A program made the position numbers and the translations under genes. From Trujillonella endophytica (GTDB lineage Bacteria; Actinomycetota; Actinomycetes; Mycobacteriales; Geodermatophilaceae), in NCBI RefSeq assembly GCF_019799905.1, contig NZ_JABGCI010000001.1, positions 930,001-994,000 on the forward strand: a stretch of 64,000 nucleotides of DNA, read 5' to 3'. Within the stretch, counting starts at the first letter, position 1. Every line of letters starts with the position of its first letter. The notes under the pieces are model-generated. The model was not told the origin of the DNA. It did not search any database and worked only from the letters and a program-made list of their open reading frames with translations. Below are positions 1 to 11,855 of the stretch, piece by piece.

Positions 1-1531
1 CGCCGCCGCGCTTGCGCGGCTTGGCGCCACCACCGGCGGCTCCGCCGCTCCCGCCCACCCCACCGCCGCCGGCCGCCAGGCCCGCGGGCAGGGAGACCTC
101 GAGCCGGCGCCCGCCGACCTCGACGACGACGGTCTGCCGCGGCTCGGCCTCCGCGCCCTCACCGGGGGCGGCGGAGTACGGCGGGACCTGGTTGTCCCAC
201 TCCGTCTCGATCCAGCGGGTGTGCACCGTGAACGGCTCGGTGGTGAACGCCTCGTCGCGGACGACGGCGCGGTGGAAGGGGATGACGGTCGGCATGCCCT
301 CGACGACCAGCTCGTCCAGCGCGCGCCGGGCCCGGGCGAGCGCCTCCTCGCGGCTGGCGCCGGTCACGATCAGCTTGGCCAGCATCGAGTCGAACGCGCC
401 GGCGACCTCGCCGCCGGTCTCCACGCCGGAGTCCCAGCGCACGCCAGGACCCTGCGGGATCTCCAGCCGCTCCACCGGACCGGGGGCCGGCATGAAGTTG
501 CGGCCGGCGTCCTCGGCGTTGATCCGGAACTCGATGCTGTGCCCGCGCGGCGTCGGGTCCTCGGTGATCTCCAGGGGCAGGCCCTCGGCGATCCGGAACT
601 GCTCGCGGACCAGGTCCAGGCCGCTGGTCTCCTCGCTGACCGGGTGCTCCACCTGCAGGCGGGTGTTGACCTCGAGGAAGGAGATCGAGCCGTCGGCACC
701 GACGAGGTACTCCACGGTGCCGGCGCCGTGGTAGCCGGCCTCCTTGCAGATGGCCTTGGCGGAGGAGTGGATGCGGGCGCGCTGGTCGTCGGTGAGGAAC
801 GGCGCGGGCGCCTCCTCGACCAGCTTCTGGTTGCGCCGCTGCAGGGAGCAGTCGCGGGTGCCGACGACGATCACGTTGCCGTGGGTGTCGGCGAGGACCT
901 GCGCCTCGACGTGCCGGGGCTTGTCGAGGAACCGCTCGACGAAGCACTCGCCGCGGCCGAAGGCCGAGACCGCCTCGCGGACGGCGGAGTCGAACAGCTC
1001 GGGGATCTCCTCGATGGTGCGGGCCACCTTGAGCCCGCGCCCGCCGCCGCCGAACGCGGCCTTGATGGCGACCGGGAGACCGTGCTCCTCGGCGAACGCG
1101 ACGACCTCGTCGGCGCCGCCGACGGGGTCCTTGGTGCCCGGGACCAGCGGAGCGCCGGCGCGCGTGGCGATGTGCCGGGCGGCGACCTTGTCACCGAGGT
1201 CGATGATCGCCTGAGGCGAGGGGCCGATCCAGGTGAGCCCGGCGTCGATCACGGCCCGGGCGAAGTCGGCGTTCTCGGAGAGGAAGCCGTAGCCGGGGTG
1301 GACGGCGTCGGCGCCGGACTGCTTCGCCGCGTCGAGGATCTTGTCGATCACCAGGTAGGAGTCGCCCGGGGTCGTCCCGCCGAGGGCGAATGCCTCGTCG
1401 GCGGTGCGGACGTGCAGGGCGTCCCGGTCGGGCTCGGCGTAGACCGCGACGCTCGTGAGTCCCGCGTCCTTGCAGGCGCGGGCGACCCGGACGGCGATCT
1501 CCCCCCGGTTGGCGATCAGGACCTTCTGCAC
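1..1531 (-). CDS. accA3: Acyl-CoA carboxylase biotin-carboxylase/BCCP (alpha) subunit, partial
   Basis: This is the ATP-dependent biotin carboxylase chain of an acetyl/propionyl-CoA carboxylase; it carboxylates biotin for transfer by the AccD partner. About 510 residues are visible. They show the N-terminal [16 protein letters not shown], the ATP-grasp glycine loop [12 protein letters not shown] and the catalytic signature [14 protein letters not shown]. The reading then enters a Gly/Ala linker and leaves the window, so the biotinyl domain is not seen. The GTG start at 1531 has a GGAGGAG Shine-Dalgarno just upstream. The accE and accD5 genes lie downstream in the gene order on the same strand, separated by an LGFP protein, a lipoprotein and maf. 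The same gene set clusters in mycobacteria (Rv3285 region). The subunit type is certain; the acyl substrate is not. Confidence 0.95.
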   Translation of the reverse strand, partial: MQKVLIANRGEIAVRVARACKDAGLTSVAVYAEPDRDALHVRTADEAFALGGTTPGDSYLVIDKILDAAKQSGADAVHPGYGFLSENADFARAVIDAGLTWIGPSPQAIIDLGDKVAARHIATRAGAPLVPGTKDPVGGADEVVAFAEEHGLPVAIKAAFGGGGRGLKVARTIEEIPELFDSAVREAVSAFGRGECFVERFLDKPRHVEAQVLADTHGNVIVVGTRDCSLQRRNQKLVEEAPAPFLTDDQRARIHSSAKAICKEAGYHGAGTVEYLVGADGSISFLEVNTRLQVEHPVSEETSGLDLVREQFRIAEGLPLEITEDPTPRGHSIEFRINAEDAGRNFMPAPGPVERLEIPQGPGVRWDSGVETGGEVAGAFDSMLAKLIVTGASREEALARARRALDELVVEGMPTVIPFHRAVVRDEAFTTEPFTVHTRWIETEWDNQVPPYSAAPGEGAEAEPRQTVVVEVGGRRLEVSLPAGLAAGGGGVGGSGGAAGGGAKPRKRGG

Positions 1532-1593
1532 CGTGTCTCCTCCGCATGGCCGGCTGCCGCGTGGTCGTTCGTCCCGCGCGGCAGATCGGTCGG

Positions 1594-1599
1594 ACTCTA
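1594..1599 (-). promoter_or_regulatory. Candidate -10 element of accA3
   Basis: TAGAGT on the minus strand fits the actinobacterial TAnnnT -10 consensus. It would give a 5' leader of about 55 nt before the GTG start that carries the ribosome binding site. No convincing -35 box is seen. Confidence 0.4.
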
Positions 1600-1661
1600 G
1601 CCAGCGGCTCCGCGGGCTCCGGAGTGAGGGCGGGCGGGAGCGTGCCCGCGACGGTCGCGGC

Positions 1662-2213
1662 TCAGCGGCCGCAGTCGACCTCGAGCTCGACCCGGCCGAT
1701 GGTCTGGTCGCCCGACAGGAGCGCGGCGGAGAGGGACAGGTGGTTCCCCTCGACGTCGTAGCGGCCCGTCGCGACGTCGGAGGTCGCCGAGAGCCCGACG
1801 TCGTCCAGGGTGAGCTGCGCGCCGTCGGGCGCGACGTCCAGCCGGATCCGCGCCGTGTCGGCCGAGCCCTCCAGGCGGGTGGCGTCCCCGTCGTGGGTGC
1901 ACTCGCCGCTGAACGGGGCGCGCACCTCGCCGACACCGGAGTAGGCGAGCACCGCCGTCCCCGCGGCGGGGCCCTCCGGCAGGGACGCCAGCGCCTCGGC
2001 CTCCGCCTCGCCGGCCGGCGGAGGCGGGGCAGGGGCGGAGCTGTCGGCGGCGGAGGTGCCGGCGGCGGAGCTGCCGGGGGCGGAGCTGCCGGGGGCGGAG
2101 GTGCCAGCGGCGGGTGACCCGCCGGTCCCGCCGTCGTCGGACGAGGTGCAGCCGGAGGCCAGCAGCAGCGCGGGCAGCGCCGCGGCCGCCACGAGCACCC
2201 GGCGCGGCGTCAC
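1662..2213 (-). CDS. Secreted lipoprotein of unknown function
   Basis: A 183-residue protein with an N-terminal hydrophobic stretch ending in the lipobox LLASGC, so it is predicted to be lipid-anchored outside the membrane. A Ser/Ala/Gly/Pro-rich spacer of about 50 residues follows, then a compact beta-rich domain with two cysteines (GECTHDG and the C-terminal EVDCGR). The GTG start overlaps the stop of the preceding LGFP gene in a GTGA, which implies translational coupling. No family was recognised. The coupling suggests it works with the LGFP/penicillin-recognising protein at the cell surface. Confidence 0.75.
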   Translation of the reverse strand: MTPRRVLVAAAALPALLLASGCTSSDDGGTGGSPAAGTSAPGSSAPGSSAAGTSAADSSAPAPPPPAGEAEAEALASLPEGPAAGTAVLAYSGVGEVRAPFSGECTHDGDATRLEGSADTARIRLDVAPDGAQLTLDDVGLSATSDVATGRYDVEGNHLSLSAALLSGDQTIGRVELEVDCGR

Positions 2214-3997
2214 GGCGTGCCGGCCGGTGCGGGCGTCGGGACCGGCTCGTCGTCGGTCGCCGGTCCCGGAGCCGCGGACGACGTCGCGGCCGGGGAGCCG
2301 GCCGCCGGGGGAGCCGGGGTGCCGGCGGCCGTCGGAGCGGAGGTGCCCGGGGACGACGTCGGGGGGAGAGGGGCGTTGCGGAGCACCTGACCCGATGGCG
2401 TCACGGTCAGGCTGCCGTGCTGGAAGTCCACGCGCTTCCCGGCAGCAGTCGCGTACTGGTCGCTGGTCGGGTAGCCGAGCGGCCCCGTCTCCCAGCCCTG
2501 GGCGCCGTAGGCACCCCAGATCCCGTGGTCGAACCAGTGGGCGCCCGTGGCGGGGGAGGAGTAGACGGCCCCGCCGGAGAACGCGGTGTAGGCGCCGCCC
2601 CGGGCCAGGGCGATCCGGTCGGTCGTGGGGTAGCCGAGCGGGCCGGTCTCCCAGCGCTGCCGGCCCCAGGCGCTCCAGATCGGGTGGTCGATCCAGTGCG
2701 CGCCCGTGGTGGGCGACCAGTACACGGCCCCGCCCTGGAAGGCGGTGTACGCGCCGCCGGCCAGGGCGATGCGGTCGGTGGTGGGGTAGCCGAGCGGGCC
2801 GGTCTCCCAGCGCTGCCGCCCCCACGCGCCCCAGACGGCGTGGTCGAACCAGTGCGCGCCGGTCGCCGGCGACCAGTACACGGCGCCGCCCTGGAAGCCG
2901 CTGTACGCCCCGCCGGGCAGGGGGATCTCGTCGGTCGTCGGGTAGCCGAGCGGGCCGGTCTCCCCGCGCTGCGCGCTGTAGGCCAGCAGGATGTCCCCGA
3001 ACACCCAGCGCGCGCCGGTGGGCGGCGACCAGTAGACGGCGCCGCGCTCGAAGGCGCTCATCGCGCCGCCGCGCACGAGCGGGATCTCGTCCCGCACGGG
3101 GAGGCCGAGCCGGCTGTTCGGGCCGCCCAGCGCGTACCAGCGGTCCGCGATCGCGCCCTGCACGCGGGGGATCAGCCCGGCCGGGAACATCCGCTGCACG
3201 ATGCGGGTCACCGAAGCGTCGGTGTGCGCGGCCCCCAGGTGACCGGGGTCGCGCGTCAGGACGGCGACGACGTAGCGCGCGTCCGGCCCGACGATGCCGA
3301 CCGAGTGCCGCCAGATGAACCCGTCGGCGAAGCAGCACATCCAGCCCTGCTTGATCCCGATCACCGGCTCGCGCGGCAGGCCGTCGTGCAGGCCGAACCA
3401 CTGGTACACGCCGTCGGTGCCGCGGGACGTGGCGGCGCGCAGGTGACCCAGGACCAGATCGCGGTCGGCCGGGTGCAGGCCGCCGCGGCCGGACAGCATG
3501 CCGTCGTAGAACACGACCATGTCGCGGGCGGTGACCTGGGTCAGGCCCCAGAAGCGGGGGTTCGTCGGCGGGGTGGTCCCGGTGAGCCCGTAGCGGCCGG
3601 CGACGTCGGTCACGATGGCCGAGCCGCCGAGCCGCCCCCAGAAGGCGCTGGCCGCCGCGTCGTCCGACGAGCGCAGCATGCGCGCCAGGGCGTCCTGATC
3701 GGCCGGGCCGAGCGGGATCCCGCCCGACCGGGCCCGGCGCAGCAGGACGTCGGCGATGAAGAGCTTCACCAGCGAGGCCGAGCCGAAGCGCAGCTGGTGT
3801 CCGGTCGGCCCGTTGTCGGTGTAGGCGCCGGTGACGCGGTCGATGACGGCGATGCCCGCGGTCGTGCCGCGGGCGTGGGACTCCGCCCCACCCGCGTCGA
3901 CCAGGGACTGCATCGGGTCGGCCTGTGCCGTCGGCGCCGTCGTCAGCGGTACGGAGAGGCCGATGACCACGGCGACGACGAACCTGACCCAGCGCAT
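2210..3997 (-). CDS. Exported serine beta-lactamase/PBP-like protein with LGFP repeats
   Basis: 595 residues. A signal peptide (about 1-26, ending TAQA) is followed by a serine beta-lactamase-like domain (about 30-300) and about five LGFP repeats (about 300-540, mostly written LGYPTTD..GGAVYWSPATGAHW), then a Pro/Ala-rich tail. The nucleophile motif is S75-L-V-K78. The second motif is S111-D-D rather than SDN, and the third is K216-Q-G rather than KTG. It may therefore bind or hydrolyse peptidoglycan stems or beta-lactams with altered chemistry, or be a non-catalytic binder. LGFP repeats are thought to associate with the arabinogalactan wall. The downstream lipoprotein overlaps its stop. Fold and repeats are clear; catalytic activity is uncertain. 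Confidence 0.85.
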   Translation of the reverse strand: MRWVRFVVAVVIGLSVPLTTAPTAQADPMQSLVDAGGAESHARGTTAGIAVIDRVTGAYTDNGPTGHQLRFGSASLVKLFIADVLLRRARSGGIPLGPADQDALARMLRSSDDAAASAFWGRLGGSAIVTDVAGRYGLTGTTPPTNPRFWGLTQVTARDMVVFYDGMLSGRGGLHPADRDLVLGHLRAATSRGTDGVYQWFGLHDGLPREPVIGIKQGWMCCFADGFIWRHSVGIVGPDARYVVAVLTRDPGHLGAAHTDASVTRIVQRMFPAGLIPRVQGAIADRWYALGGPNSRLGLPVRDEIPLVRGGAMSAFERGAVYWSPPTGARWVFGDILLAYSAQRGETGPLGYPTTDEIPLPGGAYSGFQGGAVYWSPATGAHWFDHAVWGAWGRQRWETGPLGYPTTDRIALAGGAYTAFQGGAVYWSPTTGAHWIDHPIWSAWGRQRWETGPLGYPTTDRIALARGGAYTAFSGGAVYSSPATGAHWFDHGIWGAYGAQGWETGPLGYPTSDQYATAAGKRVDFQHGSLTVTPSGQVLRNAPLPPTSSPGTSAPTAAGTPAPPAAGSPAATSSAAPGPATDDEPVPTPAPAGTP

Positions 3998-4069
3998 GGA
4001 CGAGCACCCCCCGAGTTCCGGATCCCCACTGTTCCACGGAGGGGTGTGCCGCCTGTGACGGACGGGGCG

Positions 4070-4684
4070 CTAGCGCCGCCAGAGGTCGGTGATGGCGACG
4101 CCGCGGGCGGCCAGCTGCGTCCGCAGCGTGGTCAGCGACAGCCCGACGACCGCCGCGGGGTCGCCGTCGACCCGCCGGACGAACGGCGCGCCCAGCCCGT
4201 CGAGGGTGAACGCGCCGGCGACGGCGAGCGGCTCCCCGGTGGCGAGGTAGGCCTCGAGCTCGGCGGGGGTCGGCCGGGCGAAGTGCACCGTGGTCGAGAC
4301 GACGGCGACGTCCCGGCTCACCACCGCGCCGTCGTGCACCTCGAACAGGGCCTGCCCGGTGTGCAGGACACCGGACCGCCCCCCGATGTGCTGCCACCGG
4401 TCACGGGCCTCGTGCGCGTCCGCCGGCTTGCCCATGGCCTGCCCGCGGTACTCCAGCAGCGAGTCGGCCCCGATGACCAGGGCGTCGGTCTCCCGCTCGG
4501 CGACCGTCGTGGCCTTGGCCGCCGCGAGCAGCGCCACGCGCTCGGCGACCCGCGGCGCGGTCACCGTGGACTCGTCGACGTCGCTGACCACCACGTCCGG
4601 TGCCAGCCCCGCCTGGCGCAGCAGCGCCAGCCGCGCCGGCGACGCCGAGGCCAGCACCAGCCGGCGGGCAGCGGCCGGGGTCAT
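4070..4684 (-). CDS. maf: Maf/YceF-type nucleoside triphosphate pyrophosphatase
   Basis: 204 residues, the usual length of Maf proteins, which hydrolyse non-canonical or excess NTPs to the NMP and pyrophosphate in the cytoplasm. The N-terminal LVLASASPARLALLRQAG is the family signature (S-x-S-x-x-R-x-x-L), and VIGADSLLEYRGQAMGKP holds the catalytic aspartate. The ATG overlaps the accE stop as ATGA, so it is the last gene of an accD5-accE-maf operon, as in mycobacteria. The choice between the housecleaning and Maf-2 subtypes cannot be made here. Confidence 0.93.
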   Translation of the reverse strand: MTPAAARRLVLASASPARLALLRQAGLAPDVVVSDVDESTVTAPRVAERVALLAAAKATTVAERETDALVIGADSLLEYRGQAMGKPADAHEARDRWQHIGGRSGVLHTGQALFEVHDGAVVSRDVAVVSTTVHFARPTPAELEAYLATGEPLAVAGAFTLDGLGAPFVRRVDGDPAAVVGLSLTTLRTQLAARGVAITDLWRR

Positions 4685-4908
4685 GCGGGCCTCCCGGAGG
4701 ACTGCCAGCCGCCCGGGCCGGTCAGCAGGGCGCGGCGGTGGCCGTGCACCGGCGAGCCCCAGGCGCCGACCGGGACGGGCCGGCGGCGGGTACGGGGCTG
4801 CGACAGCGCCGCGACGACGACGGTCAGGGCGGCGAGCTCCTCGGCGGTGGGCTCGCCCCGGACCACGCGCAGCAGCGGTCGCTGCGGCTGCTCGGTCCCC
4901 TCGGTCAC
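4681..4908 (-). CDS. accE: Acyl-CoA carboxylase epsilon subunit
   Basis: A 75-residue protein between accD5 and maf, with the beginning [24 protein letters not shown] typical of the small epsilon subunits that bind AccD5-type carboxyltransferases and stimulate the complex. Its C-terminal [23 protein letters not shown] also fits the family. The GTG start overlaps the accD5 stop (GTGA) and its own stop overlaps the maf ATG (ATGA), so the three genes are translationally chained. Small size and lack of an ATG make it easy to miss. Confidence 0.88.
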   Translation of the reverse strand: MTEGTEQPQRPLLRVVRGEPTAEELAALTVVVAALSQPRTRRRPVPVGAWGSPVHGHRRALLTGPGGWQSSGRPA

Positions 4909-6530
4909 AGCGGGATGTTCCCGTGCTTCTTCGGCGGCAGGGTCTGGCGCTTGTTGGCCAGCAGCCGCAGGGCCTTGGTGACCTCGACGCGGGTCTCGGA
5001 GGGGCGGATCACCTGGTCGACGTACCCGCGGTCGGCGGCGACGTAGGGGTTGAGGAGGGTGTCCTCGTAGTCGGTCATCAGCTCGGCACGACGGGCGTCG
5101 GGGTCCGGGGAGTCGGCGAGCTCCCGCCGGTACAGGATGTTGACCGCGCCCTGGGCGCCGACGACGGCGATCTGCGCCGTCGGCCAGGCCAGGTTGAGGT
5201 CGGCGCCGAGGTGCTTGGAGCCCATGACGTCGTAGGCGCCGCCGTAGGCCTTGCGGGTGATCACCGTGATCTTTGGGACGGTCGCCTCGGCGTAGGCGTA
5301 GATCAGCTTGGCGCCGCGGCGGATGATCCCCTCCCACTCCTGAGACGTGCCGGGGAGGAAGCCGGGGACGTCGACGAAGGTCAGCACGGGGACGTTGAAG
5401 GCGTCGCAGGTGCGGACGAAGCGGGCGGCCTTCTCGCTGGCGTCGATGTCCAGGGTGCCGGCGAACTGGGTCGGCTGGTTGGCCACCACGCCGACCGGGC
5501 GGCCCTCCACGCGGCCGAAGCCGATCAGGATGTTCGGCGCGAACAGCGGCTGGACCTCGAGGAACTCGCCGTCGTCGAGCACGTGCTCGAGCACGGCGTG
5601 CATGTCGTAGGGCGTGTTCGCCGAGTCCGGGATGACGGTGTCGAGCTCCCGGTCGTCGTCGGTCACGCCGTCGGGGCTGGCGTCGACCGGGCCGACCTCG
5701 ACGGTGGGCAGCGGGTCGAGGTTGTTGCTGGGCAGGTAGGACAGCAGCGCCTTGACGTAGTCGAGGGCGTCGGTCTCGTCCTCGGCCATGTAGTGCGCGA
5801 CGCCGGACTTGGTGTTGTGCGTGCGGGCGCCGCCGAGCTCCTCGAGGGTGACCTCCTCGCCGGTCACGGTCTTCACGACATCGGGACCGGTGATGAACAT
5901 CTGGCTGGTCTGGTCGACCATCACGATGAAGTCGGTCAGCGCGGGGGAGTAGACGTGCCCGCCGGCTGCGGCGCCCATGACCAGCGAGATCTGCGGGATC
6001 ACGCCGGAGGCGTGCACGTTGCGCTGGAAGATCTCGCCGTAGAGGCCGAGGGAGACCACGCCCTCCTGGATGCGCGCGCCGCCGCCCTCGTTGATGCCGA
6101 TGACCGGGCAGCCGTTGCGGATGGCCAGGTCGAGGACCTTCACGATCTTCTCGCCGTACACCTCGCCCAGGCTGCCGCCGAAGACGGTGACGTCCTGGGA
6201 GAAGACGCAGACCGGGCGACCGTCGACCGTGCCGTAGCCGGTCACCACGCCGTCGCCGAAGGGCCGGCGGGCGTCCATGCCGAAGTTGGTCGAGCGGTGC
6301 CGGGCGAACTCGTCGAGCTCGGTGAACGAGCCCGGGTCCAGCAGCGCCTCGATGCGCTCACGGGCGGTCATCTTGCCCGCGGCGTGCTGCTTCTCCACGG
6401 CCCGCTCCGAGCCGGCGTGGGTGGCCTCCTGGACCCGCCGCTCGAAGTCCGCCAGCTTGCCGGCGGTGGTGTGGATGTCGATGTCGCCGGGGACGGTGTC
6501 GCCCGCGCTCTCCAGTTCAGCCGCGCTCAC
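4905..6530 (-). CDS. accD5: Acyl-CoA (propionyl-CoA) carboxylase beta subunit, carboxyltransferase
   Basis: 541 residues from a GTG start; this is the carboxyltransferase that moves CO2 from biotin to an acyl-CoA, giving methylmalonyl- or malonyl-CoA. The crotonase-fold carboxyltransferase halves are visible: [14 protein letters not shown] and [16 protein letters not shown] in the N-domain, and the oxyanion segment near [14 protein letters not shown] with [20 protein letters not shown] in the C-domain. The start was set at [11 protein letters not shown] because the family N-terminus [14 protein letters not shown] follows soon after; sequence further upstream runs into birA. It is divergent from birA, which encodes the ligase that biotinylates its partner. 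Propionyl-CoA preference is inferred from similarity to AccD5. Confidence 0.94.
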   Translation of the reverse strand: MSAAELESAGDTVPGDIDIHTTAGKLADFERRVQEATHAGSERAVEKQHAAGKMTARERIEALLDPGSFTELDEFARHRSTNFGMDARRPFGDGVVTGYGTVDGRPVCVFSQDVTVFGGSLGEVYGEKIVKVLDLAIRNGCPVIGINEGGGARIQEGVVSLGLYGEIFQRNVHASGVIPQISLVMGAAAGGHVYSPALTDFIVMVDQTSQMFITGPDVVKTVTGEEVTLEELGGARTHNTKSGVAHYMAEDETDALDYVKALLSYLPSNNLDPLPTVEVGPVDASPDGVTDDDRELDTVIPDSANTPYDMHAVLEHVLDDGEFLEVQPLFAPNILIGFGRVEGRPVGVVANQPTQFAGTLDIDASEKAARFVRTCDAFNVPVLTFVDVPGFLPGTSQEWEGIIRRGAKLIYAYAEATVPKITVITRKAYGGAYDVMGSKHLGADLNLAWPTAQIAVVGAQGAVNILYRRELADSPDPDARRAELMTDYEDTLLNPYVAADRGYVDQVIRPSETRVEVTKALRLLANKRQTLPPKKHGNIPL

Positions 6531-6597
6531 AGACCCTGCCTCGCTCTGCTCGGTGATCAGGCCGGCCGGCTCCTCGGGAGGGCCGGGCTCGCGGCCG

Positions 6598-6603
6598 TAG
6601 CGT
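6598..6603 (+). promoter_or_regulatory. -10 element giving a leaderless birA transcript
   Basis: TAGCGT lies 6 nt before the GTG start codon of birA, so transcription would begin at or next to the first base of the codon. No Shine-Dalgarno fits in that space. Confidence 0.5.
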
Positions 6604-6609
6604 AGGGGA

Positions 6610-7455
6610 GTGCCCGCAGAGCCCTCGTCGTCGCCGTCGGACGCGCGCTGGTCGGACCTCGAGCGACCCGCCCTGGACGCGGCCGCGCTGACCGCCGCGC
6701 TGATCCGCGACAGCGAGCTGTGGCGCTCGGTGGAGGTGGTCGAGCGGATCGGCTCGACCAACGCGGCCCTCGTCGCCCGGGCCGCCGAGGAGGCGCCGGA
6801 GGGCACCGTCCTCGTCGCCGAGCACCAGGAGGCCGGTCGCGGCCGGCTCGACCGGGTCTGGACGTCGCCGCCCCGTGCCGGGCTGACCGTCTCCGTGCTG
6901 CTGCGCCCCGACGTCCCCGCCGCGCGCCGCGGCTGGCTGCCGCTGCTGGCCGGCGTCGCGCTGGCCGAGGCGGTCGCCGCCGTACCGGGCTGCCGGACGG
7001 CGCTCAAGTGGCCCAACGACCTGCTCGCCGCCGACGGGAGCAAGCTGGCCGGGATCCTCGCCGAGGCGACGAGCGGGGCCGTCGTCGTCGGCGTCGGGCT
7101 GAACGTCTCGACCCGCCCGGGCGAGCTGCCGCCCGGTGCCTCGTCGCTGGCCATGGAGGTCGGCCGCACCGTCGACCGGGCGCCGGTCCTGCTGGAGTTC
7201 CTGCGGGCGCTCGAGCGCCGCTACCTCGGCTGGACGGCGAGGCTCGGCGACCCGGTGCAGAGCGGCCTGGCGCACGACTACCTCGCCTGGTGCGCCACGG
7301 TCGGCACCGAGGTCGCCGTGATGCTTCCCGACGGCGGCCTGCTGGAGGGGGTGGCCGAGGCGGTGGACTGGGACGGCCGGCTCGTCGTCCGCACCGACGG
7401 CGGCACCGTGGAGCTGGCCAGCGGCGACGTCCGGCACGTGCGCCCGCGCGCCTGA
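6610..7455 (+). CDS. birA: Biotin--[acetyl-CoA-carboxylase] ligase, monofunctional
   Basis: 281 residues. It activates biotin to biotinyl-AMP and attaches it to the biotinyl domain of carboxylases such as AccA3. The biotin-binding loop is [11 protein letters not shown] and the adenylate site is [19 protein letters not shown]; the C-terminal SH3-like domain (about 230-281) is present. There is no N-terminal helix-turn-helix, so it is not a BirA-type repressor. It is divergent from accD5, whose holoenzyme needs it. The GTG start was chosen because a TAnnnT box sits 6 nt upstream. Confidence 0.95.
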   Translation: MPAEPSSSPSDARWSDLERPALDAAALTAALIRDSELWRSVEVVERIGSTNAALVARAAEEAPEGTVLVAEHQEAGRGRLDRVWTSPPRAGLTVSVLLRPDVPAARRGWLPLLAGVALAEAVAAVPGCRTALKWPNDLLAADGSKLAGILAEATSGAVVVGVGLNVSTRPGELPPGASSLAMEVGRTVDRAPVLLEFLRALERRYLGWTARLGDPVQSGLAHDYLAWCATVGTEVAVMLPDGGLLEGVAEAVDWDGRLVVRTDGGTVELASGDVRHVRPRA

Positions 7456-7567
7456 CCGCAGCCGCGGGTCCGCTGGGACCCGGGTCCGCTGGGACGCGTG
7501 GGACGACACGGCGGTGCCGTGCGCCGACAGCTCCCGGGCCCGGCTCCGCTGCGCCACCCTGTGCGCC

Positions 7568-8128
7568 ATGGGCTATCCCGACAAGCTGCTGGCCTCCGAC
7601 GAGGAGGTCGTGCGCCACCTGCACCCGCACTGGCTGACCGTGTTCTGGCCGGTGGTGTTCTTCCTGCTGGTCGTCGGCGGGGCGTCCTTCGGTGCCGCGC
7701 TCGTCGACTCCGACTCCGACGACGCCGGGCTGTACCGGCTGCTGATCGTCGGGGCCGCGCTCCTGCTGCTGCTCGCGTTCGTCCTCGTGCCCCTGCTGCG
7801 CTGGCGGACCACGCACTACGTGATCACCACGCACCGCCTGCTGTTCCGCGAGGGGATCCTCGCCCGCAAGGGCCGCGACATCGGCCTCTCCCGGATCACC
7901 GACGTCTCCTACAGCCAGAACGTCTGGGAGCGGATCATCCAGTCCGGCACGATCACCATCGAGTCCGCCGGCGACAGCGGCGCCACGGTGCTCAGGCAGA
8001 TCCCCGACAGCGACGGCGTCCAGCAGCTCCTCAACCACATGGTGGAGGAGGACGCCGACCGCCGCGGCCGGGAGAACGCCGGCTTCCTGCGCGGCGACGA
8101 CCAGGCCTACGGGGCGCCGACCCACTGA
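7568..8128 (+). CDS. Bacterial PH-domain membrane protein
   Basis: 186 residues from the ATG at MGYPDKLL. It has a short cytosolic N-terminus, two transmembrane helices (about 25-45 and 55-80), and a bacterial PH (YdbS/YdbT-like) domain with the landmark THYVITTHRLLFREGILARKGRDIGLSRITDV. A protein of this type follows birA in mycobacteria (Rv3278c neighbourhood), so the synteny supports the call. Its function is unknown; a membrane-associated or lipid-related role is inference. Confidence 0.88.
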   Translation: MGYPDKLLASDEEVVRHLHPHWLTVFWPVVFFLLVVGGASFGAALVDSDSDDAGLYRLLIVGAALLLLLAFVLVPLLRWRTTHYVITTHRLLFREGILARKGRDIGLSRITDVSYSQNVWERIIQSGTITIESAGDSGATVLRQIPDSDGVQQLLNHMVEEDADRRGRENAGFLRGDDQAYGAPTH

Positions 8129-8137
8129 CCGTCCGCC

Positions 8138-8164
8138 GCCGGCCGCACGGCCCAGGCGGCCGGC
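8138..8164. terminator. Hairpin between convergent genes
   Basis: A 9-bp perfect stem (GCCGGCCGC / GCGGCCGGC) with a 9-nt loop lies in the 46-nt gap between the PH-domain gene and the convergent kinase gene. There is no T-tract. It could act in both directions. Confidence 0.45.
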
Positions 8165-8174
8165 TCAGCCGGGC

Positions 8175-10571
<2,397 letters not shown>

Positions 10572-10639
10572 GCCGGACAGCGTCTCGCAGTGCCCGGGCC
10601 GGGACCAGCCTCCGCGCAGCGCGGTATCGCACGCGGTGT

Positions 10640-10655
10640 GTGACGGATCGGTCAC
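10640..10655. promoter_or_regulatory. GTnAC-N6-GTnAC site between kinase and sbcD
   Basis: GTGAC-GGATCG-GTCAC lies in the divergent region between the kinase and sbcD. Read as direct GTnAC repeats, the period is 11 bp, the spacing used by OmpR-family regulators such as MtrA; it is also an inverted repeat. Similar sequences occur before the DPA operon and the HAD gene. Confidence 0.3.
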
Positions 10656-10689
10656 GGCGAGCCTGGCCGGTTCTGTCGGTACCCCGACC

Positions 10690-10695
10690 TACCGT
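10690..10695 (+). promoter_or_regulatory. -10 element at the sbcD start
   Basis: TACCGT lies 8 nt before the sbcD ATG, so the transcript is predicted to be leaderless or nearly so. Confidence 0.45.
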
Positions 10696-10703
10696 CCCGG
10701 TCC

Positions 10704-11855
10704 ATGCGGCTGCTGCACACCTCCGACTGGCACGTGGGTCGGTCGCTGCACGGCACCGACCTGCTGCGCGAGCAGGAGGCGGTGCTGGGCGGGCTGGCCC
10801 GCGTCGTGGCCGACGAGGGCGTCGACGTGGTGGTCGTCGCCGGTGACGTCTACGACCGCGCGGTGCCCTCGGCCGACGCCACCGCGGTGCTCGACCGGGT
10901 GGTCGAGCGGCTCAGGCGGGCCGGGGCGGCCGTCGTGCTCACCCCCGGCAACCACGACTCGGCCCGCCGGCTGGGCACCTTCTCCGGCCTGCTGGCCGCC
11001 GCGGGGCTGCACGTGCGCGCCACCACCGCCGGGCTCGACGAGCCGGTCCTGCTGGCCGACGAGCACGGCGAGGTCGCCATCTACGGGCTGCCCTACCTCG
11101 AGCCGGAGATCACCCGCGACGAGCTCGGCGTCGGCGGGGCCCGGTCCCACGAGGCCGTGCTCACCGCCGCGATGGAGCGGGTCCGGGCCGACCTGTTCCT
11201 GCGGCCGGGCACCCGGTCGGTGGTCCTCGCGCACGCCTTCGTCGGCGGCGGTCTGCCCAGCGAGAGCGAGCGTGACATCAGCGTGGGCGGCGTCGACCGG
11301 GTGCCGGTGCCGGTCTTCGACGGCGTCGACTACGTGGCGCTGGGCCACCTGCACCGCCCGCAGACGCTGACCGAGCGGCTGCGCTACAGCGGCTCGCCGC
11401 TGGCGTACTCCTTCGGCGAGGCGGGCCAGCAGAAGCAGGTCTGGCTCGTCGACCTCGACGCCTCCGGGCTGGCCGGCGTCCGCGCGGTCCCGCTGCCGGT
11501 GCCGCGGCCGCTCGTGGTGCTCACCGGCACCCTGGACGAACTGCTCGGCGACCCGGCGCACGCGGCCGCCGAGGAGGCGTTCGTCTCGGCGCGGCTCACC
11601 GACGCGGTGCGCCCGGCCGACCCCATGCGCCGGCTGCAGGCGCGCTTCCCGTACTGCGCCCACCTGGAGTGGACCGGCAGCGGCACGGTGGTCGACGGCC
11701 GCAGCTACACCGAGCGCATCGCCGGCCGCGGCGACCTCGACGTCGTCGGCGAGTTCGTCAGCCACGTGCGCGGTGGGGTCGGCGCCACCGCGGGCGAGCG
11801 CGACCTGCTCGCTCGCGCGCTCAGCGCCGCGGCGCGCGAGGAGGTGGCCGGGTGA
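10704..11855 (+). CDS. sbcD: Exonuclease SbcD (Mre11 family)
   Basis: 383 residues; the metal-dependent nuclease subunit of the SbcCD (Mre11-Rad50-like) complex, which cuts hairpins and protein-blocked DNA ends. The phosphodiesterase motifs are complete: LLHTSDWHVGRSLHG, VAGDVYDRAVPS, TPGNHDSARR, VVLAHAFVGG and LGHLHRPQ. Its TGA overlaps the GTG of sbcC, the usual arrangement for this pair. Confidence 0.96.
   Translation: MRLLHTSDWHVGRSLHGTDLLREQEAVLGGLARVVADEGVDVVVVAGDVYDRAVPSADATAVLDRVVERLRRAGAAVVLTPGNHDSARRLGTFSGLLAAAGLHVRATTAGLDEPVLLADEHGEVAIYGLPYLEPEITRDELGVGGARSHEAVLTAAMERVRADLFLRPGTRSVVLAHAFVGGGLPSESERDISVGGVDRVPVPVFDGVDYVALGHLHRPQTLTERLRYSGSPLAYSFGEAGQQKQVWLVDLDASGLAGVRAVPLPVPRPLVVLTGTLDELLGDPAHAAAEEAFVSARLTDAVRPADPMRRLQARFPYCAHLEWTGSGTVVDGRSYTERIAGRGDLDVVGEFVSHVRGGVGATAGERDLLARALSAAAREEVAG

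Noticed and set aside
10637..10656. CRP/GlxR-like site (TGTGA...TCAC) before the kinase gene
   Set aside because: The spacer is 8 nt, whereas TGTGA-N6-TCACA is required; the second half also lacks the final A.
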